Source: Solirubrobacteraceae bacterium
GTDB lineage: Bacteria > Actinomycetota > Thermoleophilia > Solirubrobacterales > Solirubrobacteraceae
Reading direction: 5' to 3'
Length of the DNA stretch: 64,000 nt
Assembly: GCA_030447275.1 (NCBI GenBank)
Contig: JAUJPF010000012.1
Location: 1-64,000 of the forward strand
Under the pieces are notes generated by a model. That model did not search any database. It saw only the letters and a list, made by a program, of their open reading frames with translations, and was not told the DNA's origin. Positions 8,284 through 15,721 of this stretch are shown here, one piece after another (positions within the stretch are counted from its first letter, which is position 1; each line of letters opens with the position of its first letter). Made by a program: the position numbers and the translations under genes.

Positions 8284-9063
8284 CTAGGTCGGGACCTTCG
8301 AGCGGCCGGCCTCGACCGCGTCGCTCGCGGCGCCGGCCGCCGTGGCGAGCAGCGCGCGCCGGAGGTGGCGCCGGCGGTCGCTGAACGCCGTGCGCGAGTG
8401 GACCATGCGGTGGTTGTCCCACAGCAGCAGCCCGTTGCGCTCGATCGTGACCGGGAAGTGCCGCTCGCCGAACCACTCGTGGCCGCGCTCGAGGAAGCCG
8501 CGCAGGAAGGGGTCCGTCATCGGCGACGTGTTGTTGTAGGAGAAGCGCAGGATCAGACCCCCGTCCGGGCGCGGCTCGAGGATCGGATGCCGGTTCGTGA
8601 TCTCCACGCCCTGGTGACGCAGCCCCTCCGAGGACGTGAACGTGTAGCTGCGGGTCCTCAGCTGCTCCACCTCGGACGGGCTCAGCTCCGCCAGGAGCTC
8701 GTTCCCGTCCGCGAGCGTGGTGGCGCCGCCCTCCCCCTCGGCGGGCTGGATGCACCACAGCGCGAGGTAGCGCGGCGGCTCGCCGGGAAACTCGTAGCAC
8801 TCGGTGTGCGGCACCAGCGCCTGCGTGTTCTTCGAGTGGTACAGGTGGTCCATCCCCTGCTCGGGCTTCAGGTCCCAGATCCGCGTGCCGCCGTACTGGG
8901 CGGTGAGCGTGCCGAAGCGCCCGATGAACCCCTCGTGGTCGAAGCCGTCCGGTACGTCGCGCAGGTAGAAGTAGCCGACCGACTCGAGGTCCTGCGCACA
9001 ACGAGACACCAGCTCGTCGGCGTTCCGGCCGTGGTCGGCGAGCGAGATGCTCCGCACGGTCAT
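8284..9063 (-). CDS. TauD/CAS-like Fe(II)/2-oxoglutarate dioxygenase
   Basis: A 259-residue non-heme iron oxygenase of the TauD/clavaminate synthase group. The facial triad is likely HTE in PHTECYEF plus the distal His in WDNHRMVHSRTAF, where the following Arg would bind 2-oxoglutarate. The ATG at 9063 overlaps the stop of the decarboxylase before it (ATGA) and has GAGGGAG 8 bases upstream. It is preferred over the GTG at 9072 of the longest ORF. Members of this family hydroxylate or desaturate intermediates in FR-900098 and dehydrophos biosynthesis, so it probably tailors a phosphonate here. That assignment is by context. Confidence 0.86.
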   Translation of the reverse strand: MTVRSISLADHGRNADELVSRCAQDLESVGYFYLRDVPDGFDHEGFIGRFGTLTAQYGGTRIWDLKPEQGMDHLYHSKNTQALVPHTECYEFPGEPPRYLALWCIQPAEGEGGATTLADGNELLAELSPSEVEQLRTRSYTFTSSEGLRHQGVEITNRHPILEPRPDGGLILRFSYNNTSPMTDPFLRGFLERGHEWFGERHFPVTIERNGLLLWDNHRMVHSRTAFSDRRRHLRRALLATAAGAASDAVEAGRSKVPT

Positions 9064-10259
9064 CGCTTGCACTCCCTCTGCTGGTCCGGTCGATCAGCGC
9101 CTGCGACGAAGCTGCGGAAACGCTCGGCCACCTCGCTCGGAGGCACCGTCGGCCGGCCCAGCGACTTCATCGAGCCGGGCCGGATCCTCACGTGGACGAG
9201 CTGCGGCCCGGCCGTCGTGAGCGCCACCCTCAGGGCCTCGCCGAGGTCGTCGAGCTCCGTGCAGGAGGTCACGCGGCGGTAGCCGCACGCGCGCGCGACC
9301 TCGGGCAGGCTCATGCGGTCGGAGACGGTCGCCTGGCCTCCCGTCGAATCGTGGACGCCGTTGTCGAGCACGACGTGGACGAGGTTTCCGGGCGCGTGGA
9401 CGCCGATGGTGGCGAGGTTGCCGAGCTTCATCAGCGCGGCGCCGTCGCCGTCCGCGATCACGACGCGACGCGCGGTGCCGAGCGCCGCCCCGAGGCCGAT
9501 CGCGCTCGCGCAGCCCATCGCGCCGCAGCAGTAGAAGTGCTGCTCGCGGTCGGCGAGCGTGAACAGCTCCCGCGAGGTCTTCCCGGTCGTGGCGACGATC
9601 GCCACCCCGGTGTCGACGACCTCGAGCATGCGCTCGAGCGCCGACACGCGCGCGACGCGCGACGCGCCGCCGAGCAGCTCGAGCGGGCCCGGGGCGCCGG
9701 CGCTCCGGCGCGGCGGCGGCTCGGCGGGCCCTTCCGCGCCTGGCATGGTCCCGTCCAGCAGGAGGCAGAACGGCAGCCGCGCCGCGACCATCGCGTCCCA
9801 CGCCGCAGCGACGTCGCCCGCAGCCTCGCCGTCCTCGGGCCGGAACGTCCGCCACGGCACCTCCATCAGCTCGAGCAGCTGCGGCGTGATGCGGCCCATC
9901 AGCCCGTGCTGCGGCTCGTCCGGGACCCCCGGCCGTCCGCGCCAGCCGCAGACCACGAGCAGCGGTATCCGGCTCGGCCAGGTCAGCGACGTGAGGGGGT
10001 TGACCATGTTCCCGAGGCCGGAGTTCTGGCAGAGCACGACCCCTGCCCCTCCGGCGAGCCAGGCGCCCGCCGCCATTCCCACGGCCTCGCCCTCGCTGGT
10101 CGCGCCGACGTAGCGGACGTCCGGGTCGGCGATCGCGCAGTCGATCAGGCCGGCGAGCGAGGAGCAGGGGACGCCCGTGACGAGGGTGGCGCCGCGCGCC
10201 TTCACCGCCTCGACGGTGCGCTCCGCGGCCGGCGCCGCGAGGGTCGCGCCGGCGCTCAT
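9060..10259 (-). CDS. ppd: Phosphonopyruvate decarboxylase
   Basis: A 399-residue thiamine-diphosphate enzyme. The family decarboxylates phosphonopyruvate to phosphonoacetaldehyde, which pulls the unfavourable PEP mutase reaction forward. The N-terminal half carries GVPCSSLAGLID and the cofactor Glu region SEGEAVGMAAG; the C-terminal half has GDGAALMKLGNLATIG, the Mg/TDP motif, followed by DNGVHDSTGGQ. These patterns are specific to phosphonopyruvate decarboxylase within the sulfopyruvate/phosphonopyruvate subgroup. It is coupled to its neighbours by ATGA overlaps at both ends and lies one gene away from PEP mutase. Confidence in the function is high. Confidence 0.93.
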   Translation of the reverse strand: MSAGATLAAPAAERTVEAVKARGATLVTGVPCSSLAGLIDCAIADPDVRYVGATSEGEAVGMAAGAWLAGGAGVVLCQNSGLGNMVNPLTSLTWPSRIPLLVVCGWRGRPGVPDEPQHGLMGRITPQLLELMEVPWRTFRPEDGEAAGDVAAAWDAMVAARLPFCLLLDGTMPGAEGPAEPPPRRSAGAPGPLELLGGASRVARVSALERMLEVVDTGVAIVATTGKTSRELFTLADREQHFYCCGAMGCASAIGLGAALGTARRVVIADGDGAALMKLGNLATIGVHAPGNLVHVVLDNGVHDSTGGQATVSDRMSLPEVARACGYRRVTSCTELDDLGEALRVALTTAGPQLVHVRIRPGSMKSLGRPTVPPSEVAERFRSFVAGADRPDQQRECKR

Positions 10260-11020
10260 GCGTCGGTCTTCCTCGCCGTCAGCCAGCCGAGCCGGTAGCG
10301 CAGCGACAGCACGCCGTCCGGGCTCTCGGCGAAGTGCTCGGCGTAGAACTGGTCAGCTCGCGCCCGCCCGCCGGCGATCCGCTCGTCGAGCGCCCGCCGC
10401 GCCGTCGGATCGGCGAGCGCGTCGTCGAGCCACTCGGCCACCGGTCGCAGGCGCTCCTCCACCTCGACGGACTCCACGGCAAGTCCCTGCGCCTCGACCA
10501 GCGAGCGCAGCTCGGGCTCAGACAGGGTTCGAGCGTGGCTCGGGTCGCGCAGACGCTCGATGCGGTTGTGCTCTCGTGCGAGCCGCCCGTCCTCGTAGGT
10601 CAGGTTGTCGGCCAGCACGAACCGGCCGCCGGGCCGGAGCACGCGCTCCATCTCGCTCACCGTCGCGTCGGGGTCGCGCCAGTGGTGCAGGGCACGCGTG
10701 CAGACGACCGTGTCGAAGCTCGCGTCGAGGAACGGCATCTCCTCTACGCGCGCGCGTAGTAAGAGAGGTGGCCGTGGATGCCCGGTGGACGCGCGCCGCG
10801 CCTCGGCCAGCATGCCGGGGCTCGCGTCGATGCCGACGACCAATGCGGCGCGGTCGGCGAGCGCGAGGGCGCCGGCGCCCGTGCCCGTGGCCACGTCGAG
10901 CACGCGGTCGCCCGGACCCGGATCGGCCGCCGCCAGAAGGCGCTCGCCCGCGAGCCGCCGAGCCTGGCCTGCGGCGTACTCCGGCGCCATTGCGTCGAAG
11001 CGCGTGACGACGGTGTCCAC
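10256..11020 (-). CDS. Class I SAM-dependent methyltransferase within the phosphonate operon
   Basis: A 254-residue UbiE/Methyltransf_11-type enzyme. Motif I is RVLDVATGTGAGALALA, the adenosine-binding acid is in VVGIDASPGML, and LHHWRDPDATVSEMERVLRPGG follows. The GTG at 11020 begins 8 bases after the PEP mutase stop, and the gene ends in an ATGA overlap with the phosphonopyruvate decarboxylase. This position between the two committed-step genes argues that it belongs to the pathway. It may act as an O- or C-methyltransferase on a phosphonate or on an acyl moiety. Substrate is unknown. Confidence 0.86.
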   Translation of the reverse strand: MDTVVTRFDAMAPEYAAGQARRLAGERLLAAADPGPGDRVLDVATGTGAGALALADRAALVVGIDASPGMLAEARRASTGHPRPPLLLRARVEEMPFLDASFDTVVCTRALHHWRDPDATVSEMERVLRPGGRFVLADNLTYEDGRLAREHNRIERLRDPSHARTLSEPELRSLVEAQGLAVESVEVEERLRPVAEWLDDALADPTARRALDERIAGGRARADQFYAEHFAESPDGVLSLRYRLGWLTARKTDA

Positions 11021-11028
11021 GTGGCCGC

Positions 11029-11940
11029 TCAACGCAGGTGGCCGTAGTAGCGCTCCTCGGCGTGGAGAAGCTCGTCGTAGTCCATCAGCTCGAACAGCTC
11101 CGACAGCGGCGTCAGGTCCTGCTCGATCCGCGCCGGCCCCTCTTCCTCGCGGATCGTCCGGGCGGCACGCCGCATCTCGGCGACCGCCGCCCTCAGCGTG
11201 TGGTTCGCCCAGATGGCCACCGACACGCCGGCGTCGCGGAACAGCTGGGCGCCGGCGGCGGCGTACGTCGTCGGCGCGATCACGACCGGCAACGCGTTGT
11301 CCCACCGCGCCATGAACGCGACGATCTCATCCGGCACCGTCAGCCGGGAGTGCATGAAGATGGCGTCGGCACCGGCCTGCCGGTACGCCTCCGCACGCTC
11401 CAGCGCCGCGTCGAGGCCCGCACCGCAGATGAAGGCCTCCACCCGCGCGATGAGCACGAGATCGGGGCTCGTGTCCCGGCAGGCGCGGAGCTTCGCGCAG
11501 AAGTCGTCGATGTTCGCGAGCTGGTGATGCGCGCCGACGAACGAGTTGGCCTTCGGGAACACCTTGTCCTCGATACACACGCCGGCGGCGCCCACCTGGC
11601 CGAGCTTGCGCGCGAGGCGGCGGGCGTTGTTGAAGTCCCCGAAGCCGGTGTCTCCGTCCACGATGATCGGGATCGACGTCATGTCCGCCATCACCTCGAC
11701 GGCCGCCACGAGCTGGGTCCACGAGATCTCGTTGTTGTCGCGCGCGCCCATCACCGTCGAGATCGAGAGGCCGGATGCCCAGATCGCCGGGAAGCCCGCC
11801 TCGGCCACGATCCGCGCCGAGATCCCGTCGTGGGCCGACATCACGAACTCGAGCTCCGGCGACCGGAGCAGGTTGCGCAGCCGAGCAGGCGCGGAGAGCG
11901 AGGCTCGCTGGCCTTCGACGGTTGCTGTGCCCGGATTCAT
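11029..11940 (-). CDS. pepM: Phosphoenolpyruvate phosphomutase (PEP mutase)
   Basis: A 303-residue member of the isocitrate lyase/PEP mutase superfamily. The family signature that separates PEP mutases from lyases, EDKxxxxxNS, is present as EDKVFPKANS. The metal-binding DGDTGFGDFNN segment and the N-terminal SAHDGISARIVAEAGF are also as in known PepM proteins. The reaction rearranges PEP to phosphonopyruvate, forming the C-P bond of nearly all natural phosphonates, so this gene marks the locus as phosphonate-producing. The ATG overlaps the stop of the preceding dehydrogenase (ATGA). I consider this the most secure functional call in the window. Confidence 0.95.
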   Translation of the reverse strand: MNPGTATVEGQRASLSAPARLRNLLRSPELEFVMSAHDGISARIVAEAGFPAIWASGLSISTVMGARDNNEISWTQLVAAVEVMADMTSIPIIVDGDTGFGDFNNARRLARKLGQVGAAGVCIEDKVFPKANSFVGAHHQLANIDDFCAKLRACRDTSPDLVLIARVEAFICGAGLDAALERAEAYRQAGADAIFMHSRLTVPDEIVAFMARWDNALPVVIAPTTYAAAGAQLFRDAGVSVAIWANHTLRAAVAEMRRAARTIREEEGPARIEQDLTPLSELFELMDYDELLHAEERYYGHLR

Positions 11941-12944
11941 GCGACCCGTCCCGTTCGTGGAGGTTGTCCAGTTCTCAGCACATGCGCGACCTCGTGGGCC
12001 ACGCGCTCGCGCAGCCGCTCCTCGGACTCGCGGGAGAGGAAGGCGCGGTGGGCCGTGAAGACGACGTTGTCGAGGGCGAGCAGCTTGCGGCCCGTCTCGT
12101 CGCGGTTCGGATCCTCGGGCTTGAAGACGTCGCTCGCGTAGCCCCCGAGCGCTCCGTCCTCGAGCGCCGCCAGGACCGCCCCGGCGTCCACCAGCTCCCC
12201 GCGGGCGGTGTTGACGAGCAGCGCATCCGGCTTCATGCAGCTCAGGGCACGAGCGTCGATCATGCGCCGGGTCACGTCGTCGAGCGGGCAGTGCAGCAGC
12301 ACTGCGTCGGCCTCGCCGAGCAGGTCCTCGAGCGACGCAGCGCGCCGCACGCCGTGGCCCGCCATCAGGTCCTCGCTCACGTACGGGTCATGGGCGACGA
12401 TCGAGCCGTAGAACGTCTCGAGCTTGCGCGCGGTCGCCCGGCCGATGCGGCCGAACCCGACGATCCCGGCGGTCCGGTGGCCGAGCCGGCGCGGCAGGCC
12501 GCCCGCGTAGATGCTCCAGCGATCGGCCTTGACCTCGTGGATCTGCACCGGCAGCCGGCGCTCGAGCGCGAGCAGCAGCGCCAGCGTGTGCACGGCGACC
12601 TCGTCGACGCAGTAGTCCGGGACGTGGAAGCCGTAGATCCCGCGGTCGCGCAGCAGGTCCGCGTGCAGGTTGTCGAGCCCGACGCCCTGCCGGGCCACGA
12701 CCTTGCACGCCGGCCCGAGCTCCCGCAGCAGATCCGGCGTGACCTCCGCGCGGTAGATGACCAGCGCGTCGGCGCCGGCCACGCTGTCGAAGAACGCGTC
12801 GCCCTGCATGACGAACCGGCCGGCGTCGTACGGGCCGAACGTGATCTCGACGCCCTCGCCGTAGATCTCGCGCTCCAGCCGGGCGACGTCGAGGTCTGGG
12901 CCGCCACTGCCGTTCAGCGCCCACATCGGGTCCGTGTAGTGCAC
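11937..12944 (-). CDS. D-2-hydroxyacid dehydrogenase family enzyme, PhpE-like
   Basis: A 335-residue NAD-dependent dehydrogenase with the Rossmann motif GIVGFGRIGRATARK. The catalytic Arg is in NTARGELVDAG, the acid in the SDVFKPEDP region, and the His in FTAHRAFLS, shifted slightly from the usual TPHIA context. In phosphinothricin biosynthesis a homologue (PhpE) oxidises hydroxymethylphosphonate to phosphonoformaldehyde. HEPD and an aldehyde dehydrogenase lie directly upstream here, so the same step is likely. The ORF track start at 12983 is a TTG overlapping the upstream gene. GTG 12944 (VHYTDPMW) gives the normal first strand and is preferred. Confidence 0.85.
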   Translation of the reverse strand: MHYTDPMWALNGSGGPDLDVARLEREIYGEGVEITFGPYDAGRFVMQGDAFFDSVAGADALVIYRAEVTPDLLRELGPACKVVARQGVGLDNLHADLLRDRGIYGFHVPDYCVDEVAVHTLALLLALERRLPVQIHEVKADRWSIYAGGLPRRLGHRTAGIVGFGRIGRATARKLETFYGSIVAHDPYVSEDLMAGHGVRRAASLEDLLGEADAVLLHCPLDDVTRRMIDARALSCMKPDALLVNTARGELVDAGAVLAALEDGALGGYASDVFKPEDPNRDETGRKLLALDNVVFTAHRAFLSRESEERLRERVAHEVAHVLRTGQPPRTGRVA

Positions 12945-12960
12945 GGCTGCGCCGTCGCCG

Positions 12961-14358
12961 TCAGAGGACGATCGTCTTGACAACGCTCATCTCCCGGATC
13001 GAGTAGCTGGCACCTTCGCGTCCCAGGCCGCTTGCCTTGACGCCGCCGAAGGGGATGCTCGGCGAGTCGAACTGCGGCCCGTCGTTGACGACGACGGTTC
13101 CCACGCGCAGCGCCTGGCCGCAGCGCAGCGCGGCGTCGATGTCGCGCGTGAACACGCCGGCCTGGAGGCCGTACGGCGTGCCGTTGGCGGTCTGGATCGC
13201 GTGCTCGACGCCGCGCACGCGGATGACCGGCGCGCACGGCCCGAACGTCTCCTCCGCGACGAGCCGCGCATCGGCCGGGACGCGGTCGAGGACGGTCGGC
13301 CCCATCTGGGCGCCCTCGCGCCGGCCGCCGTGGACGAGCCTCGCGCCGGCGTCGACCGCATCCGACACGCGCCGCTCGACCTCGATCGCGGCGGCCTCGT
13401 CGATGAGCGTGCCGATGTCGGTCGCCGGGTCGGCGGGGTCGCCGACCCGCAGCGCCCGTGCCTCCTCGGCGATCGCGTCGACCAGCTCGTCGGCCACCCG
13501 CTCGTCGGCGATCACGCGCTTGACGCCGCGGCACGACTGCCCCGCCGACGCGAACGCGCCGGCGGCGGCCGCGCGGGCCGCTGCCGGCACGTCGGCATCG
13601 TCGAGCACGAGCAGCGCCCCGCTGTCGCCGAGCTCGAGCATGAGCCGCGCGAAGCCGCTCTTCTCGGCGACCCGCCGCCCCACCGCGGCGCTCCCGGTGA
13701 ACGCCACGAGGTTCACGTCCGGCGACCCGACGAGGGCGTCGCCGACTTCGTCGGGGCGCCCGGTGACCACGGTGACCGCCTGGTCGGGCATCCCGCACTC
13801 CACGAGCATCCGCACGAGCTCGAGAGCCGTCAGCGGCGTGCGCTCGGAGGGCTTGAGGACGACGCTGCACCCGGCCGCGATCGCGGGCGCGAGCTTGACG
13901 GCCACCTGGTTCAGCGGCCGGTTGAACGGCGTGATCGCGAGCACGGTGCCGATCGGCTCGTAGGATGTGACGGCGAGCCGGCGCGGGGCGCCGCTCGTCA
14001 CGTCGGTCGGGATGGCCTGCCCGATCAGGCGCCTCGCCTCCTCGCCGCACGCTCGCAGGATCGCCGCGGCGCGGCGCACCTCGCGCGCGGCGTCCTTGGC
14101 CGCGGTCCCCGCCTCAGCCACGATCGAGGCGACCAGCTCGTCCGAGCGGCCGAGGACGGCGCCGGACGCACGCTCGAGCAGCTCGGCGCGCTCGGCCGCC
14201 GACAGCTCGGGCGAGTACTCCGCCGCGGCACGCGCCGCAGCCGCAGCCTCGGCCGCGTTCGCGGCCGGGACGCTTCCGACCTCCTCGCCGGTGTACGGGT
14301 TGACCACCGCGATCGAGCGGCTGCGGTCGGGTGCGCCGCGGATCGAGAGCGCGCTCAC
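12961..14358 (-). CDS. Aldehyde dehydrogenase, probable phosphonoformaldehyde dehydrogenase
   Basis: A 465-residue NAD(P)-dependent aldehyde dehydrogenase. PFNRPLNQVAVKLAPA and VLKPSERTPLTAL lie in the cofactor domain, the general-base Glu in LELGDSG and the nucleophilic Cys in SAGQSCRGVKR, with the FGPCAPVIRV segment near the end. GTG 14358 overlaps the HEPD stop as GTGA. Its place between HEPD and the PhpE-like gene matches the role of PhpJ, which oxidises phosphonoformaldehyde to phosphonoformate in the phosphinothricin pathway. The substrate is inferred, and the phosphonoformaldehyde might instead be transaminated here. Confidence 0.89.
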   Translation of the reverse strand: MSALSIRGAPDRSRSIAVVNPYTGEEVGSVPAANAAEAAAAARAAAEYSPELSAAERAELLERASGAVLGRSDELVASIVAEAGTAAKDAAREVRRAAAILRACGEEARRLIGQAIPTDVTSGAPRRLAVTSYEPIGTVLAITPFNRPLNQVAVKLAPAIAAGCSVVLKPSERTPLTALELVRMLVECGMPDQAVTVVTGRPDEVGDALVGSPDVNLVAFTGSAAVGRRVAEKSGFARLMLELGDSGALLVLDDADVPAAARAAAAGAFASAGQSCRGVKRVIADERVADELVDAIAEEARALRVGDPADPATDIGTLIDEAAAIEVERRVSDAVDAGARLVHGGRREGAQMGPTVLDRVPADARLVAEETFGPCAPVIRVRGVEHAIQTANGTPYGLQAGVFTRDIDAALRCGQALRVGTVVVNDGPQFDSPSIPFGGVKASGLGREGASYSIREMSVVKTIVL

Positions 14359-15713
14359 GTCGCCCCCCCGCTGTCGTAGCCCCAACCCGACCGGTCGCGC
14401 CAGGCCCGCGCCAGCGTGTGCCGCGCGTCGAACGTGCGCGTGAGCTCGGCCTGGTCGAGCGCGCTGAGGCCACGGCCGGCATGGCCGAGCTTGAGGGCCG
14501 AGCCGCGGCCGTAGAGGGCGTGCGGCACGAACGGGCCGATCCAGGCGCAGTCCCCCGTGCCCAACGTGCGCCGGCGCGTCGTCCCCTCGTCGCTCCAGCA
14601 CAGCTCGAGCTCGCCGCCGGTGACGAGCACGTGGCTGTCGCCGTCGTCGGCCAGGTCCAGCTCGGCTTCGCCGGCGGGGGACTTCTCGACCCGGATGAAG
14701 ATGCCCACGAGGTCGGGCAGCCGAGGCGAGCTCGCCATCGACGCGACGGTGTACGACCTGAAGCGGCGTGCGCTCCGGCCGCTCGCGTCGATCGAGCAGT
14801 ACGTCTTCCCGAGCGCGTCGTGCCGCTCCGGCGCCGGCAGGAAGTGCCTGTGGTCGGCGCCGAGCACGTCGCCTATGCGCCGCAGCTCGTCGCTCGCGAG
14901 CGCCGCGTCGCCACCGTCGAGGTGGTGCTCGAGACGGCGCGGGTCGACCGCGGCCCGCGCGGCCACCTCGGCCGGTTCCCAGCCCCGCCGCTCGAGCGCC
15001 ATGCGCAGCAGCGCGGCCCCGGTCGCGTCCGCCCGCGAGGCCGCGGCCGCGAACGTCTCGAACGCGGCCGCGGGCCACGAGTTCGCTCGCTCCACGAGCG
15101 ACGCGAGGTTCGACGACCCGGTGTAGGAGACGATGCGCGCCGGCTCGTCTCCGGCGAGCGAGTAGCTGTGCGGGCAGTAGCTCGGCTCGACGTACGAGTC
15201 GCCGACGATCCACCCGTCCTCGGCCGACCGGTTGGCCGCGAGCACCTGCCAGCCGGGCCCGCTCAGCTCCTCGCTCCAGCGCCCGTTGATGTCGCCGGGG
15301 CCGAGGTTGAGGGTGATGGCCGGCTCGAGGTGCCCGTTGTTCAGCGCCGGGACGCGGCTCGCGGGACACAGGATGTCGAGCAGCACCGGTCCCACCTCGC
15401 CGTGCGGGCACGGCAGGCTGTAGTAGTTGTAGAAGTGGATGCCGTCGCGCTCGATGCCCCGGCAGGTGGCGGCGATCTCGGCGGCGCTCCAGACGATCGC
15501 GGCGGGCGCCGCGGGCGCGGCGGACAGCTGGTGGGCCGCGACGTCGAGCGCCGCCGCGAGCTTGTCGGCGTCAGCGGCCGCCACGGGCCTGTCGGTCTCC
15601 GCGAGCAGCGCGAGCAGCTCGTCGAGGTCCACCCCGGACCGGTCGGCCACGGCGCCCGGCGTCAGCTTGCGGGCGTTCATCCAATGCGTGAGCTTCGTGG
15701 CGTCGATCACCAT
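14355..15713 (-). CDS. 2-hydroxyethylphosphonate dioxygenase (HEPD, PhpD-like)
   Basis: A 452-residue bicupin iron enzyme with an N-terminal helix-turn-helix-like segment and two beta-barrel halves. HEPD cleaves the C-C bond of 2-hydroxyethylphosphonate with O2 to give hydroxymethylphosphonate and formate. Iron ligands are recognisable as His near 128 (NNGHLEPAIT), Glu176 and His182 in YVEPSYCPHSYSL. The catalytic Lys16 (WMNARK) and Tyr98 also match the PhpD numbering. Methylphosphonate synthases carry Gln in the iron site, so the Glu favours HEPD. The ATG follows TGAGGG 8 bases downstream of the alcohol dehydrogenase stop. Function is well supported by motif and context together. Confidence 0.93.
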   Translation of the reverse strand: MVIDATKLTHWMNARKLTPGAVADRSGVDLDELLALLAETDRPVAAADADKLAAALDVAAHQLSAAPAAPAAIVWSAAEIAATCRGIERDGIHFYNYYSLPCPHGEVGPVLLDILCPASRVPALNNGHLEPAITLNLGPGDINGRWSEELSGPGWQVLAANRSAEDGWIVGDSYVEPSYCPHSYSLAGDEPARIVSYTGSSNLASLVERANSWPAAAFETFAAAASRADATGAALLRMALERRGWEPAEVAARAAVDPRRLEHHLDGGDAALASDELRRIGDVLGADHRHFLPAPERHDALGKTYCSIDASGRSARRFRSYTVASMASSPRLPDLVGIFIRVEKSPAGEAELDLADDGDSHVLVTGGELELCWSDEGTTRRRTLGTGDCAWIGPFVPHALYGRGSALKLGHAGRGLSALDQAELTRTFDARHTLARAWRDRSGWGYDSGGAT

Positions 15714-15721
15714 GGCGACCC

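Noticed and set aside
12961-12983. TTG start at 12983 for the 2-hydroxyacid dehydrogenase
   Set aside because: It lies inside the preceding gene and adds a Ser/Arg/Asp-rich leader; GTG 12944 gives the normal first strand.
14355-15713. Helix-turn-helix transcription regulator with cupin domain
   Set aside because: The N-terminal HTH-like segment is part of HEPD itself, and the metal ligands and Lys16 match the enzyme.
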